A program made the translations under genes and the position numbers. The notes beneath the pieces are model-generated. The model was not told where the DNA came from, searched no databases, and worked only from the letters and a program-made list of their open reading frames with translations. Of a stretch of 64,000 nt of DNA, positions 25,041 to 33,200 are shown piece by piece; the stretch's first letter is position 1; each line of letters starts with the position of its first letter. Origin of the DNA: Brevundimonas subvibrioides (GTDB lineage Bacteria > Pseudomonadota > Alphaproteobacteria > Caulobacterales > Caulobacteraceae); the NCBI RefSeq assembly GCF_002280785.1, contig NZ_NCEQ01000004.1:100773-164772 (forward strand). Reading direction: 5' to 3'.

Positions 25041-26715
25041 TCTCCATGATCACCTCAAGCACCGTGGGGCGGCCGCTGGCTATGGCGGCTGCGAGCGCGG
25101 GCTTGAACTCGGCCGCCGATTCAACCCGAACCCCGTCCACGCCATAGGCCCGTGCGACAGCCGCATAGTTCGGCGAATAGGGCTTGCCGTCCTTTTCGAA
25201 CACCGTGCCCAGGGTCGTTCCAAAATGCGCCTTCTGCAGCCCTGCAATGGTGCCATAGGCGAAGTTGTTCATGATCACCCAGATGACCGGAATATCGCTC
25301 TCGAACGCTGTTGCCAGCAGAGCCGGATTCTGTCCGAAACCTCCATCGCCGACCAGCGACACGACCACGCGATCCGGGGCGGCCAGCTTGGCCCCGAGGG
25401 CGGCCGGTGCGCCAAAGCCCATCGTCGCAAATCCGCCGGGGGTCAGGATTGAGCCGGGCTCATAGATCGGAAACTGCTGGCCGACCCCGTTCTTGTTCCA
25501 CCCCACATCCGTGGTGATGATGGCGTTGCGCGGAAGAACGGCGCGGACATCGGCCAGGATGCGTTCCGGACGCAGGGGGAACTGGTCGCTGGACTCAGCC
25601 TGTGCGTTCGAGGCTTTGAAGTCGGACCGATAGGTCTGAATTCCGGCGCGGAGGGCGTCGTTGGTTCGCCCGGTCGGGAACAGACGGCGGGCCACGCGCG
25701 TCAAGACGCCGAGGGCCTGCTTCAGATCGGCGATGGCGCCGATTTCGACCGGGTAGTTGCGGCCGATCTCTGACGGGTCGATGTCGATCTGGATCAGCTT
25801 CGATCTGGGAATGTCGAAAGTGTACTCCGGCTCCCACGAGCTGCAGTCGGCCTCCTTGAAGCTTGTGCCCAGACCCAGAATGTAGTCCGCGGTGCGGCAG
25901 CTGTCATTGATATAGGGTGTGCCCCAGAAGCCCGTCATGCCCAGCACCATGGGATGGTCGTCGGGCAAGACGCCCTTGCCCATCAGCGAATGGGCAACGG
26001 GGATGCTGAGGTGCTCCGCGAACTCGGCCAGTTCCGGTGACGCCTCGGCGATCAGGACACCGCCGCCCGCGTAGATGACCGGTCGATCGGCATCGGCCAT
26101 GGTCAGGACGATACGCTCGGCGACATGCTCATCCAGCGTCGGTTTGACGATTTCGCGGGTATGGGGTCGACGCCTTTCGAACAGTTCGGTGTCGATCTCC
26201 ATCGAGAAAATGTCCATCGGCACCGAGACCAGCACCGGCCCGGGCCTGCCGGTCTCGGCCAGCTGGAAGGCCTTGGCGATAATTTCCGGGAACAGGTCCG
26301 GCCGCTCGACGCGCCAGGCCCGCTTGACGAACGGGCGATAGATTTCAAACTGAGAGGCATCAGCATGCAGGTTCACCTCCTGGTGCGGGTGCTTGCCGTA
26401 GAAATGGCTGGGCACGTCGCCTGCGATGACGACCATCGGGATAGAGTCGAGCGCAGCATTGGCGACCCCGGTCGCGGCGTTTGTCAGCCCCGGGCCGAGG
26501 TGGCTGAGCACAACCGATGCCGTCTTGCTGACCCGCGCGTAGCCGTCGGCGGCGTGGGCGGCAACCTGCTCATGGCGGGTGTTGATAAAGCGGATCGGGC
26601 TGTTCTCCAGCGCTGTCAGGACCGCGATATTGGCGTGTCCGCAAAGTCCGAAGATGTGCTTGACGCCCCGGTCCTCCAGGAAACGGACGAGTTGGTGTGA
26701 GATGAGGGCTTTCAT
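24958..26715 (-). CDS. Thiamine-diphosphate-dependent enzyme (acetolactate synthase / decarboxylase superfamily)
   Basis: The protein is 585 aa. The N-terminal PYR domain contains the catalytic Glu49 in NTRHEQVAAHAADGYAR. The middle domain (about 195-330) is of the TPP-enzyme type, with RSKLIQIDIDPSEIGRNYP. The C-terminal PP domain has the ThDP-binding motif GDGGFGQNPALL ... NNFAYGTIAG. Such enzymes decarboxylate 2-oxo acids or carry out carboligation; oxalyl-CoA decarboxylase and acetolactate synthase are relatives. It overlaps the citryl-CoA-lyase-like gene by 4 bases. In this operon it may convert a 2-oxo acid to an aldehyde for the encoded aldehyde dehydrogenase. The exact reaction is not identifiable. 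Confidence 0.88.
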   Translation of the reverse strand: MKALISHQLVRFLEDRGVKHIFGLCGHANIAVLTALENSPIRFINTRHEQVAAHAADGYARVSKTASVVLSHLGPGLTNAATGVANAALDSIPMVVIAGDVPSHFYGKHPHQEVNLHADASQFEIYRPFVKRAWRVERPDLFPEIIAKAFQLAETGRPGPVLVSVPMDIFSMEIDTELFERRRPHTREIVKPTLDEHVAERIVLTMADADRPVIYAGGGVLIAEASPELAEFAEHLSIPVAHSLMGKGVLPDDHPMVLGMTGFWGTPYINDSCRTADYILGLGTSFKEADCSSWEPEYTFDIPRSKLIQIDIDPSEIGRNYPVEIGAIADLKQALGVLTRVARRLFPTGRTNDALRAGIQTYRSDFKASNAQAESSDQFPLRPERILADVRAVLPRNAIITTDVGWNKNGVGQQFPIYEPGSILTPGGFATMGFGAPAALGAKLAAPDRVVVSLVGDGGFGQNPALLATAFESDIPVIWVIMNNFAYGTIAGLQKAHFGTTLGTVFEKDGKPYSPNYAAVARAYGVDGVRVESAAEFKPALAAAIASGRPTVLEVIMENAPVPTSGHWNIMDIYSPGKKVHHVAT

Positions 26716-27554
26716 GACTGTTTCTCGTCCAGCGCTCGGCGGTCTGGGCCGGCGTAGGTGAAAGGGATTTCCTTGGGCATCGGGCCCTTGTTTCGAACGC
26801 CGGTCTGGCTCTGCTCCCAGGCGTGGGCCAGAATGCCGACCGAGCGGGAGAGGATGAACAGCCCGCGACCAAGCGGCGGCGCAAAGCCCAGTTCGGCGAA
26901 GATGACCGCCGTGGCTCCATCGATGTTCATCGGGATGGGTTTGTCCTTGCGGCGACCCAGTGCGGCCTCGATCTCGCGTGCGATCGCCGGATAGACGCCC
27001 TCAACGACGCCCGCGGCGGCTGCGGCCTCCACCTGGGCCAGCAGAGGCCCGGCGCGCGGATCGACCGGATGGAAGCGATGCCCGAAGCCGGCCACGATCT
27101 TGCCGTGCGTCCCGGTGTACCAGACCAGAGCCTGGTCCACTGCCACCTCAAGCGCCGCTCCCGTGGCCATCGCCTCACGCACTTTAGCAAACAACTCCAT
27201 GCATTGCTGGCCGGCGCCGCCGTGGGAATCCCCCAGTACATTGGTCGCCGATGCCATGGCGGTGTTCAGGTCAACGCCACAGCTGATGGCCATACGGGCG
27301 ATAGCGATCGATGGTGCATGCGGCCCGTGATCGACGGACGCCATCAGGGCCGTGTCGAGCAATCGCGCCTGGTCCGGCGTCGGCAGGTCACCGCGCAGCA
27401 TCAGCCAGATCATCTGGCTGAAGCTGACCCGGCCGATCAGCTCCTGGATCGGGTAGCCGGAAAACTCGATGATGCCCGGGCGCATCTTGATGATCGAGGT
27501 CGACCACCAGTCCTGGGCCGCCTGAACCGTCTGCTCGGGGGTTCGCTCGCTCAT
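26712..27554 (-). CDS. Citrate-synthase-like citryl-CoA lyase family protein
   Basis: The protein is 280 aa, shorter than citrate synthase (about 430). It retains the core: GYPIQELIGRVSFSQMIWLM, DHGPHAPS (first catalytic His region), VLGDSHGGAGQQCMELF (second His) and GFGHRFHPVDPRA (third His/Arg region). This short form matches proteins annotated as citryl-CoA lyase, which cleave a hydroxyacyl-CoA to acetyl-CoA and an oxo acid. It overlaps both neighbours by 4 bases. With the CoA-transferase it suggests activation of a hydroxy-dicarboxylate and retro-Claisen cleavage; substrate unknown. Confidence 0.82.
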   Translation of the reverse strand: MSERTPEQTVQAAQDWWSTSIIKMRPGIIEFSGYPIQELIGRVSFSQMIWLMLRGDLPTPDQARLLDTALMASVDHGPHAPSIAIARMAISCGVDLNTAMASATNVLGDSHGGAGQQCMELFAKVREAMATGAALEVAVDQALVWYTGTHGKIVAGFGHRFHPVDPRAGPLLAQVEAAAAAGVVEGVYPAIAREIEAALGRRKDKPIPMNIDGATAVIFAELGFAPPLGRGLFILSRSVGILAHAWEQSQTGVRNKGPMPKEIPFTYAGPDRRALDEKQS

Positions 27555-28750
27555 GCTTCCACCTCGCGTCCAAGCCCGGCCAGCAGGGCCTCGGTATCAG
27601 CACCCAGCACCGGCGGAGGACTGGCGACCGTGCAGGCCTGACCATTCAGCCGGTACCCCCCCAGACACACGGACAACTGTCCTCCCGGGAGATCGTCGGA
27701 CACCAGGGTCTGCACAAGTTCACGGCCCTTGACCTGCTCCAGAGCCAGCGCCTCCGGCACGCCCAGAACCCGGCCTGCTGGGATGCCGGCGGCGTTCAAT
27801 GCCGCTTCCCATTCCCCCGCCGACCGGTCGACCAGACTGCGCTCGATCTCGTGGGTCAGAGCCTGTCGATTATCCTTGCGCGCCTCCCTCTCGGCGAAGC
27901 GCGGATCATCAACCATATCATCCCGTCCAATCACCCTGGCCAGGGCCACAAACTGTTCCTGCTTGTTGGCTGCGATGTTGAGCAGCCCGTCGCCCGTCGC
28001 GAATGCGCCGGAGGGCGCCGCAGTGAAGTTGTCGTTGCCCATCGGTGTCGGGGTTTGTCCCGCGATCAGGTAGTTGGACACCACCCAGCCCATGGTGGCG
28101 ATGGTCGAATCCAGCATCGACACGTCGAGGAATGCCCCTTCGCCGGTTCGTTCGCGCCCTACCAGGGCGGCCGCGACTGCAAAGGCGGCGGTCATGCCGC
28201 CCACGCTGTCGGCAACCGGATAGCCGACCCGCAGGGGGGCGCTGTCGTCATCCCCCGTGATGCTCATCGCGCCCGAGAGGCCCTGGATGATCTGGTCATA
28301 GGCCGGGGCGTTGCGCATCGGACCTTCCTGGCCAAAGCCCGAGATGGCGCAGTAGACCAGACCGGGGTTGGCCTCCCTCAGGACGGCTTGGTCCAGACCC
28401 AGCCGGGTCATCACGCCGGGCCGGAAATTTTCCACGACCACATCGGCCGTTCGCGCCATCTCAAGGAAGGTGTCCTTGCCTGCCGTGGACTTCAGGTCGA
28501 GCACCACCGACTTCTTGCCGGCATTCTGGGCGAGGAAAGATGCCCCCATGAGGGCCTTGCTCAGGCCGGTATCGGCCCCGAGCACGCGGGCCAGGTCGCC
28601 TGTTCCCGGAGCCTCGATCTTGATCACCTCGGCGCCCATCAGAACCAACTGATAGGTACAGAACGGGCCGGCCAGGACGTTGGTCAGATCCAGAACGCGG
28701 ATGCCGTTCAGCGGCCGCGGCCGCGGCAACGGTTTGGGCGATGCGTTCAT
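27551..28750 (-). CDS. CaiB/BaiF family CoA-transferase
   Basis: The protein is 399 aa, class III CoA-transferase. The N-terminal Rossmann-like part has IRVLDLTNVLAGPFCTYQLV, and the glutamyl/aspartyl-CoA active site is in RNAPAYDQIIQGLSG, with Asp152 as the likely nucleophile. GKKSVVLDLKS and NPGLVYCAISGFGQEGP are family hallmarks. It moves CoA from one acyl-CoA to a free acid without ATP. Four-base overlaps with the aldehyde dehydrogenase upstream and the lyase downstream show a tight operon. The acid may be the product of the aldehyde dehydrogenase. Confidence 0.92.
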   Translation of the reverse strand: MNASPKPLPRPRPLNGIRVLDLTNVLAGPFCTYQLVLMGAEVIKIEAPGTGDLARVLGADTGLSKALMGASFLAQNAGKKSVVLDLKSTAGKDTFLEMARTADVVVENFRPGVMTRLGLDQAVLREANPGLVYCAISGFGQEGPMRNAPAYDQIIQGLSGAMSITGDDDSAPLRVGYPVADSVGGMTAAFAVAAALVGRERTGEGAFLDVSMLDSTIATMGWVVSNYLIAGQTPTPMGNDNFTAAPSGAFATGDGLLNIAANKQEQFVALARVIGRDDMVDDPRFAEREARKDNRQALTHEIERSLVDRSAGEWEAALNAAGIPAGRVLGVPEALALEQVKGRELVQTLVSDDLPGGQLSVCLGGYRLNGQACTVASPPPVLGADTEALLAGLGREVEA

Positions 28751-30222
28751 CGGCGGATGAAGGGGTTGGGCACGTCGAGATCGCTCGATAGCCAGACAGT
28801 CTTGGTTTCAAGATATTCATGGACCGCTTCCGGCCCGGATTCCCGCCCGATCCCGGAATCCTTGAACCCGCCGAAGGGCGAGGTGAAGCTGGTGGCGCGA
28901 TAGTTGTTCACATAGACCGTGCCGGCGTGCAGCCCCTCGGTCATCCGCATCGCCCGCTTCAGATTCTGGGTCCACACCCCGCCGGCCAGGCCGAAGCGGG
29001 TATCGTTGCCAATCTGAAGCGCCTCGTCCTCGTCCTTGAACGGTATCACGCACAACACCGGACCGAAGATCTCCTCCTGGGCGATCCGCATGTCGTTTCG
29101 CACATTCGTGAAGATGGTCGGCTCGATGAACTGCGGGCCCAGATCAGGACGCGCGTGACCGCCCATCACGATCGTGGCGCCCTCCGCCTTGCCCAGCTCG
29201 ATGTAGCTCAAGATCTTCTCGAACTGCGGCCGGGTGGCGACGGGCGCGATCTGGGTGTCCATCGAGGCCGGATCGCCCATCCGGGCGGATGACGCGAAGG
29301 CGATCAGCTTTTCGAGGAAGACGTCCTTGATGGTGTCCTGGACCAACAGTCGCGACCCGGCCTGACAGCTCTGGCCGGTGGCCGCAAAGATGCCGGAGAC
29401 AACTCCCTTGACCGCCTGGTCCAGGTCGGCGTCGTCAAAGACGATGTTGGGTGACTTGCCCCCCAACTCCAAGGTCACCGTCTTTCGGCTGCGCGCCGCG
29501 AGTTCGTAGATTCGCCAGCCGATCTCACCGCCGGTGAAGCCAATGTGGGCGACGTCGGGGTGGATCACGAGGGCCTCGCCGACCTCGCTGCCCAGACCGG
29601 TGATCACATTGACGGTTCCGGCTGGAAAGCCCGCTTCCATGAACAGGGCTGCCACCTCGATCATCGAGGCCGAGGTATACTCCGAAGGCTTGATCACGGC
29701 GGTGCAGCCCGCCGCCAGTGCGGGGGCCAGCTTCCAGCTGGTCAAGGTCAGCGGAGAGTTCCACGGCGTGATGATGCCGATCACACCCTTGGGAATATGT
29801 CGCGTATAGGCGAATACGCCCTTCTTGTCGGTCGGAAGCACGCGACTTTCGATCTTGTCGGCGAGACCGGCATAGTAGTGGAAATAATCGCCGACATAGC
29901 GGGTCTGGCTGACCACTTCCGCTGCCAGCTTGCCGTTGTCACGCTGCTCAATCTCGGCGATTCGCGCCGCGTCCCGGATCAGCAGGTCGGCGAAACGGCG
30001 CATCAGCCGGCCCCGTTCCGAGGGCATCAGCGCCCCCCACTCACCGTCGAATGCGGCCCGTGCAGAGCGTACCGCAGCATCCGCATCGGCGGCGTCGCCA
30101 CGCGCGATCATCGCCCATGCCTGACCGGTATACGGGTTTTCGGTGGGCAGCCAGACGCGTGCTCCGGGCTCCTGTTCCTGGCCGCCGATGAAGTGTCCGT
30201 AGTGTTTCAGGTCGGCGTGCAT
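28747..30222 (-). CDS. NAD(P)-dependent aldehyde dehydrogenase
   Basis: The ATG at 30222 gives 491 aa starting MHADLKHYGHFIGG; an in-frame GTG is 12 bases upstream. The catalytic Cys lies in GQSCQAGSRLLVQ and the general-base Glu in TLELGGKSPNIVFDD; the cofactor-binding PWNSPLTLTSWKLAPALAAG and FGLAGGVWTQ are present. It oxidises an aldehyde to the acid in the cytoplasm. It overlaps the CoA-transferase by 4 bases, so the acid may be activated next. A TGTACGAA word lies 50 bases upstream of the start, as also found in two other promoters of this locus. Confidence 0.93.
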   Translation of the reverse strand: MHADLKHYGHFIGGQEQEPGARVWLPTENPYTGQAWAMIARGDAADADAAVRSARAAFDGEWGALMPSERGRLMRRFADLLIRDAARIAEIEQRDNGKLAAEVVSQTRYVGDYFHYYAGLADKIESRVLPTDKKGVFAYTRHIPKGVIGIITPWNSPLTLTSWKLAPALAAGCTAVIKPSEYTSASMIEVAALFMEAGFPAGTVNVITGLGSEVGEALVIHPDVAHIGFTGGEIGWRIYELAARSRKTVTLELGGKSPNIVFDDADLDQAVKGVVSGIFAATGQSCQAGSRLLVQDTIKDVFLEKLIAFASSARMGDPASMDTQIAPVATRPQFEKILSYIELGKAEGATIVMGGHARPDLGPQFIEPTIFTNVRNDMRIAQEEIFGPVLCVIPFKDEDEALQIGNDTRFGLAGGVWTQNLKRAMRMTEGLHAGTVYVNNYRATSFTSPFGGFKDSGIGRESGPEAVHEYLETKTVWLSSDLDVPNPFIRR

Positions 30223-30290
30223 GCAAACTTTCACAAGGAGATTATCCGGCCCCGGGAGGTCGTCGGATCATATGTACGAACTATTCCATT

Positions 30291-31151
30291 CTAAGCCAAG
30301 GCCGACTTCGACGACGATCCGGATTCGCTGCATTCTTGTTCAGCCATCCTGTTCAGGACTGCCAGAAGAGCGTCCTTCGCCAGCGTCAGGCGGGTGGTGT
30401 CCGACATGAGTCCGGACAGGGCCGCGTTCGGAATTTCGAGCGCCAGCGGTATGTCTGGTGGCAGTCTGGACAGGATGCCGCAAAGATCGATGCTGCCTTC
30501 GCCGGGCAGGAGCCGCGCCTGTCGGGCGGTCCGGATCAGACCGGTGTCGGTTGCGGGGGCGACGGCGGGTGCGTCAGCGATCTGGGCAAACCGGAACCAG
30601 CGGGGGTCCAGTCCGTCGATCTCATCGAGGCTGCATCCCGCCCGTGCGAAATGCAGCGTGTCGATGCAGATCCCCGCGTTCGGCCGGTCAACGGTCCGCA
30701 TCAACTCGACAGCTCTCTGAAGATCTCGCATCGCGGTCCAGGGCAGGAACTCCACATCACTGCTCAGTCCGTGCGCGGAGGCCAGATCGCAGAACGCCGC
30801 ATAGTTTTCGACCACGCGTTCAAACTCTGGGTCATGGGCCTGGGTCAGGATATGACGCGCTCCAAGCCGCGCCGCAGTTTCAACGAACGGCTCCCAGTCA
30901 GCGAGGCTGAAATCCTCAGTGAGGCGCACCAGCTCAACGTCAAGAACCTGGACACCGGTCGCGTTGATCCGCGCAAGTGTCTCGCGAAACAATGCCTCGT
31001 CCTCGATCAGCGGCCAGGGGCGCTCGAGAGGCGTTACGGGTTTCAGTCGCAACCCGACGAAGTCGAAGCCGCATATGGCGGCAATATCAACCAGTTCCGG
31101 CGGGGAGGCATTCAGGGCGCTCAGGTGCGCGATCGAAAGGGGGTGAGACAT
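30291..31151 (-). CDS. Sugar phosphate isomerase/epimerase-like TIM-barrel protein
   Basis: The protein is 286 aa of the xylose-isomerase-like TIM-barrel family. The barrel strands with metal-ligand residues can be followed: FDFVGLRLKP, VLDVELVRL, GARHILTQAHD, DVEFLPWTAM (Glu ligand), AGICIDTLHFARAG (Asp/His ligands) and PLALEIPNA (Glu ligand). Members include hydroxypyruvate isomerase, inosose dehydratase and 3-dehydroshikimate dehydratase (AsbF/QuiC type). In a locus that also holds a quinate/shikimate dehydrogenase-like gene and a PQQ enzyme of the quinate/glucose family, a 3-dehydroshikimate dehydratase role is possible, but this is inference. Same operon as the esterase (16 bases upstream). 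Confidence 0.82.
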   Translation of the reverse strand: MSHPLSIAHLSALNASPPELVDIAAICGFDFVGLRLKPVTPLERPWPLIEDEALFRETLARINATGVQVLDVELVRLTEDFSLADWEPFVETAARLGARHILTQAHDPEFERVVENYAAFCDLASAHGLSSDVEFLPWTAMRDLQRAVELMRTVDRPNAGICIDTLHFARAGCSLDEIDGLDPRWFRFAQIADAPAVAPATDTGLIRTARQARLLPGEGSIDLCGILSRLPPDIPLALEIPNAALSGLMSDTTRLTLAKDALLAVLNRMAEQECSESGSSSKSALA

Positions 31152-31167
31152 GGGGGGTCTCGTTCGC

Positions 31168-32847
31168 TCAGTCTCGAACCCCTCGAGGCGGCGGGGCGGC
31201 GGCGAGGGCTGCGGTGTGGCTGTTATGGAAATCCATTCTCGCAGGGATCATCTGCTCGGTGCGGATCCGGGTGTCGAACTCGATCAGTTCCTCGCGTGCG
31301 GCGCTCCAGGCCGGCCACTGGACCTGGGCTGTCGCGGGATTTCCGGTTCGAGCGAACGCGATCAGACTGTCCGTCATCATCGCCGACAGGGCGCGGTCCT
31401 CCGGGGTCCACAGACGTGTCGGACGAAAAATGTTCAGGGCGTCCTGGGTGCCCAGCCAGTAGGGCACGTCGGACGTGTGATAGGCGCCGATGCGCTCGGG
31501 ATGGTCTGCGATCTCCACGGCCGGATTGAACGGATGAACCCGCGCAAGCCGGTAGATCCAGGTTGGCGAACGCCCCCACTGCGACTGGGCCATGGCCCAG
31601 TTCCGCGCGTTTCTGGCGACCGCCGCGTCGCGGGCCGAGGTGCGGCCCATTTCGCGCACCTCCTCTGTGGTGGCTGCCGGGTAGAGGGCAAGAAAGGCGT
31701 CCACGTCCGCGCCATAGGCCGCAGCGGCGGCGGCCCGATAGGCCTCGACGGTCGTCGCCATCTTGATGGAGCTGTTGCTTTCGTCGGCCGCATATCCCGC
31801 GATCACAGGGACGTCGTTGTGTCGACCGGCTGCAAACAGCGCCGCGGGTTGTCCGGGCAGGAACCATCCGTCGACATTGGCGCCGCCGACGCGGATGTTA
31901 CCCGACGTACAGCCCAGCTGGCAGTCTTCCTGAAGCGCCAGAACGCGGTCAGCGGGAATGTTGCGCATCGCTTCCAGCGACGGGGCCTGGAGCACCCGCT
32001 GCATCTCAAGACCGATAGCCTCGGCATCCGCGAGGGTCCGCAGCTTGTCACCGCCGTTCCCCCACGGCCCGCCGCTCATCGCGACGGCGCCGCGAAACAG
32101 TCCTGCAGCCAGGGGGCTCGCCTGCAGAACAGCAACGGAGTTCGCGCCGGCGGACTGACCCGTAACGATGACCTGATCCGGATCGCCCCCGAACCTTGCG
32201 ATGTTGCGCTGGATCCATTCGAGGGCGGCGACCTGGTCGAGATGGCCGTAGTTTCCCGAAGACCCGTGACCCGATTCCGCCGTCAGCTCCGGGTGGGCCA
32301 TGTAACCCATCGCGCCAACGCGATAGTTGAAGTTTACGAAGACTGCGCCGCGCGCGGCAACGCCTTCGCCGCCGTAAAGCGCCATGCCGCTGGACCCGAT
32401 GGTGGAGCCGCCCCCATAGATGTAGACGATTACGGGCAGTCTATCGCCCGCACTGGCTCGTTCAGGAGCCCAGACGTTCAGGTACAGACAGTCTTCGCTT
32501 GTCGGCTCCTCGCCGAAATAGTGATTGATGTTATGGGCCCGCAGGGGCTGGATGCACTCCGGTCCCTTGCGGTCGGCATTATAGACCCCTTGCCAGGGCT
32601 GGACCGGGGAGGGGGCGCGCCAGCGCAATTCGCGAACCGGGGCTGCGGCGAACGGCATGCCCATATAGGCCCGCACGCCCGACGGCAGGACCTCGCCGCG
32701 CACCTGACCGGTGTCGATACTCACCGGATCCCCCGGAATCGGCGTCTCGATCACCTGGGCCAAGGGAGCACTGAAGGGTGAGAGTGCCAAGGTCGCCGCG
32801 ATCAAGCAGAGCGAGGTTGAACGCATGAAAGTCGTGCGAATTGCCAT
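31168..32847 (-). CDS. Type-B carboxylesterase, exported
   Basis: The ATG at 32847 has AGGAGG four bases upstream. The 559-aa product has a Sec signal (residues 1-31, ending PLAQ) and the alpha/beta-hydrolase core: EPTSEDCLYLNVWAP, the oxyanion region VYIYGGGSTIGSSG, and nucleophile Ser232 in TGQSAGAN, with the acidic residue in YAADESNSS and a C-terminal His expected in SAYHTSDVP-like context (GAYHTSDVPYW). It hydrolyses a carboxylic ester in the periplasm or outside. It heads the seven-gene minus operon and is a paralogue of the plus-strand esterase at 36.8 kb. Confidence 0.92.
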   Translation of the reverse strand: MAIRTTFMRSTSLCLIAATLALSPFSAPLAQVIETPIPGDPVSIDTGQVRGEVLPSGVRAYMGMPFAAAPVRELRWRAPSPVQPWQGVYNADRKGPECIQPLRAHNINHYFGEEPTSEDCLYLNVWAPERASAGDRLPVIVYIYGGGSTIGSSGMALYGGEGVAARGAVFVNFNYRVGAMGYMAHPELTAESGHGSSGNYGHLDQVAALEWIQRNIARFGGDPDQVIVTGQSAGANSVAVLQASPLAAGLFRGAVAMSGGPWGNGGDKLRTLADAEAIGLEMQRVLQAPSLEAMRNIPADRVLALQEDCQLGCTSGNIRVGGANVDGWFLPGQPAALFAAGRHNDVPVIAGYAADESNSSIKMATTVEAYRAAAAAAYGADVDAFLALYPAATTEEVREMGRTSARDAAVARNARNWAMAQSQWGRSPTWIYRLARVHPFNPAVEIADHPERIGAYHTSDVPYWLGTQDALNIFRPTRLWTPEDRALSAMMTDSLIAFARTGNPATAQVQWPAWSAAREELIEFDTRIRTEQMIPARMDFHNSHTAALAAAPPPRGVRD

Positions 32848-33200
32848 GGATCCTCCTGACCGGTGATGCCCGGTTCACTGACGTTGCCTCCGACGGTGAG
32901 GGTATGCCCTCACTCGCAGCCGATCCCGGCCATTACGTACTGGATATTACATTTTGGGCGGATAGGAAATGGGTGCTCCAGTCATTGCCGGGGCGCACGG
33001 ACGTTGACATGTACCAAATCGTTCGTAATGCTGTTTTTTGTAAAAAGAGCTGGGGTGTTCAAACTTCAGCCTGGGAGACGACGCGTACCACCTCGGATTT
33101 TGCTCGGCAGACACCGACCCGAATTTGTGGCTTCAGAATGTACGAACTGGAACGAACATCAGGCTGCGGCGCCGTGCCGGGCCATGGGAAGGTCAAGACC
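32848..33200. promoter_or_regulatory. Divergent promoter region, esterase operon / TonB receptor
   Basis: About 350 bases with no gene lie between divergent starts; the plus-strand frame is open through the region but lacks a signal peptide until 33201. TGTACGAA occurs at 33139-33146, and a related imperfect dyad (TGTACCAA ... TTCGTAAT) at 33010-33029. The same 8-base word precedes the aldehyde dehydrogenase and the PQQ gene. This is the natural place for the locus regulator to act. Confidence 0.55.

Noticed and set aside
32841..33200. N-terminal extension of the TonB receptor from 32841
   Set aside because: The open frame lacks a signal peptide until the ATG at 33201, which has a ribosome site and a typical signal sequence.
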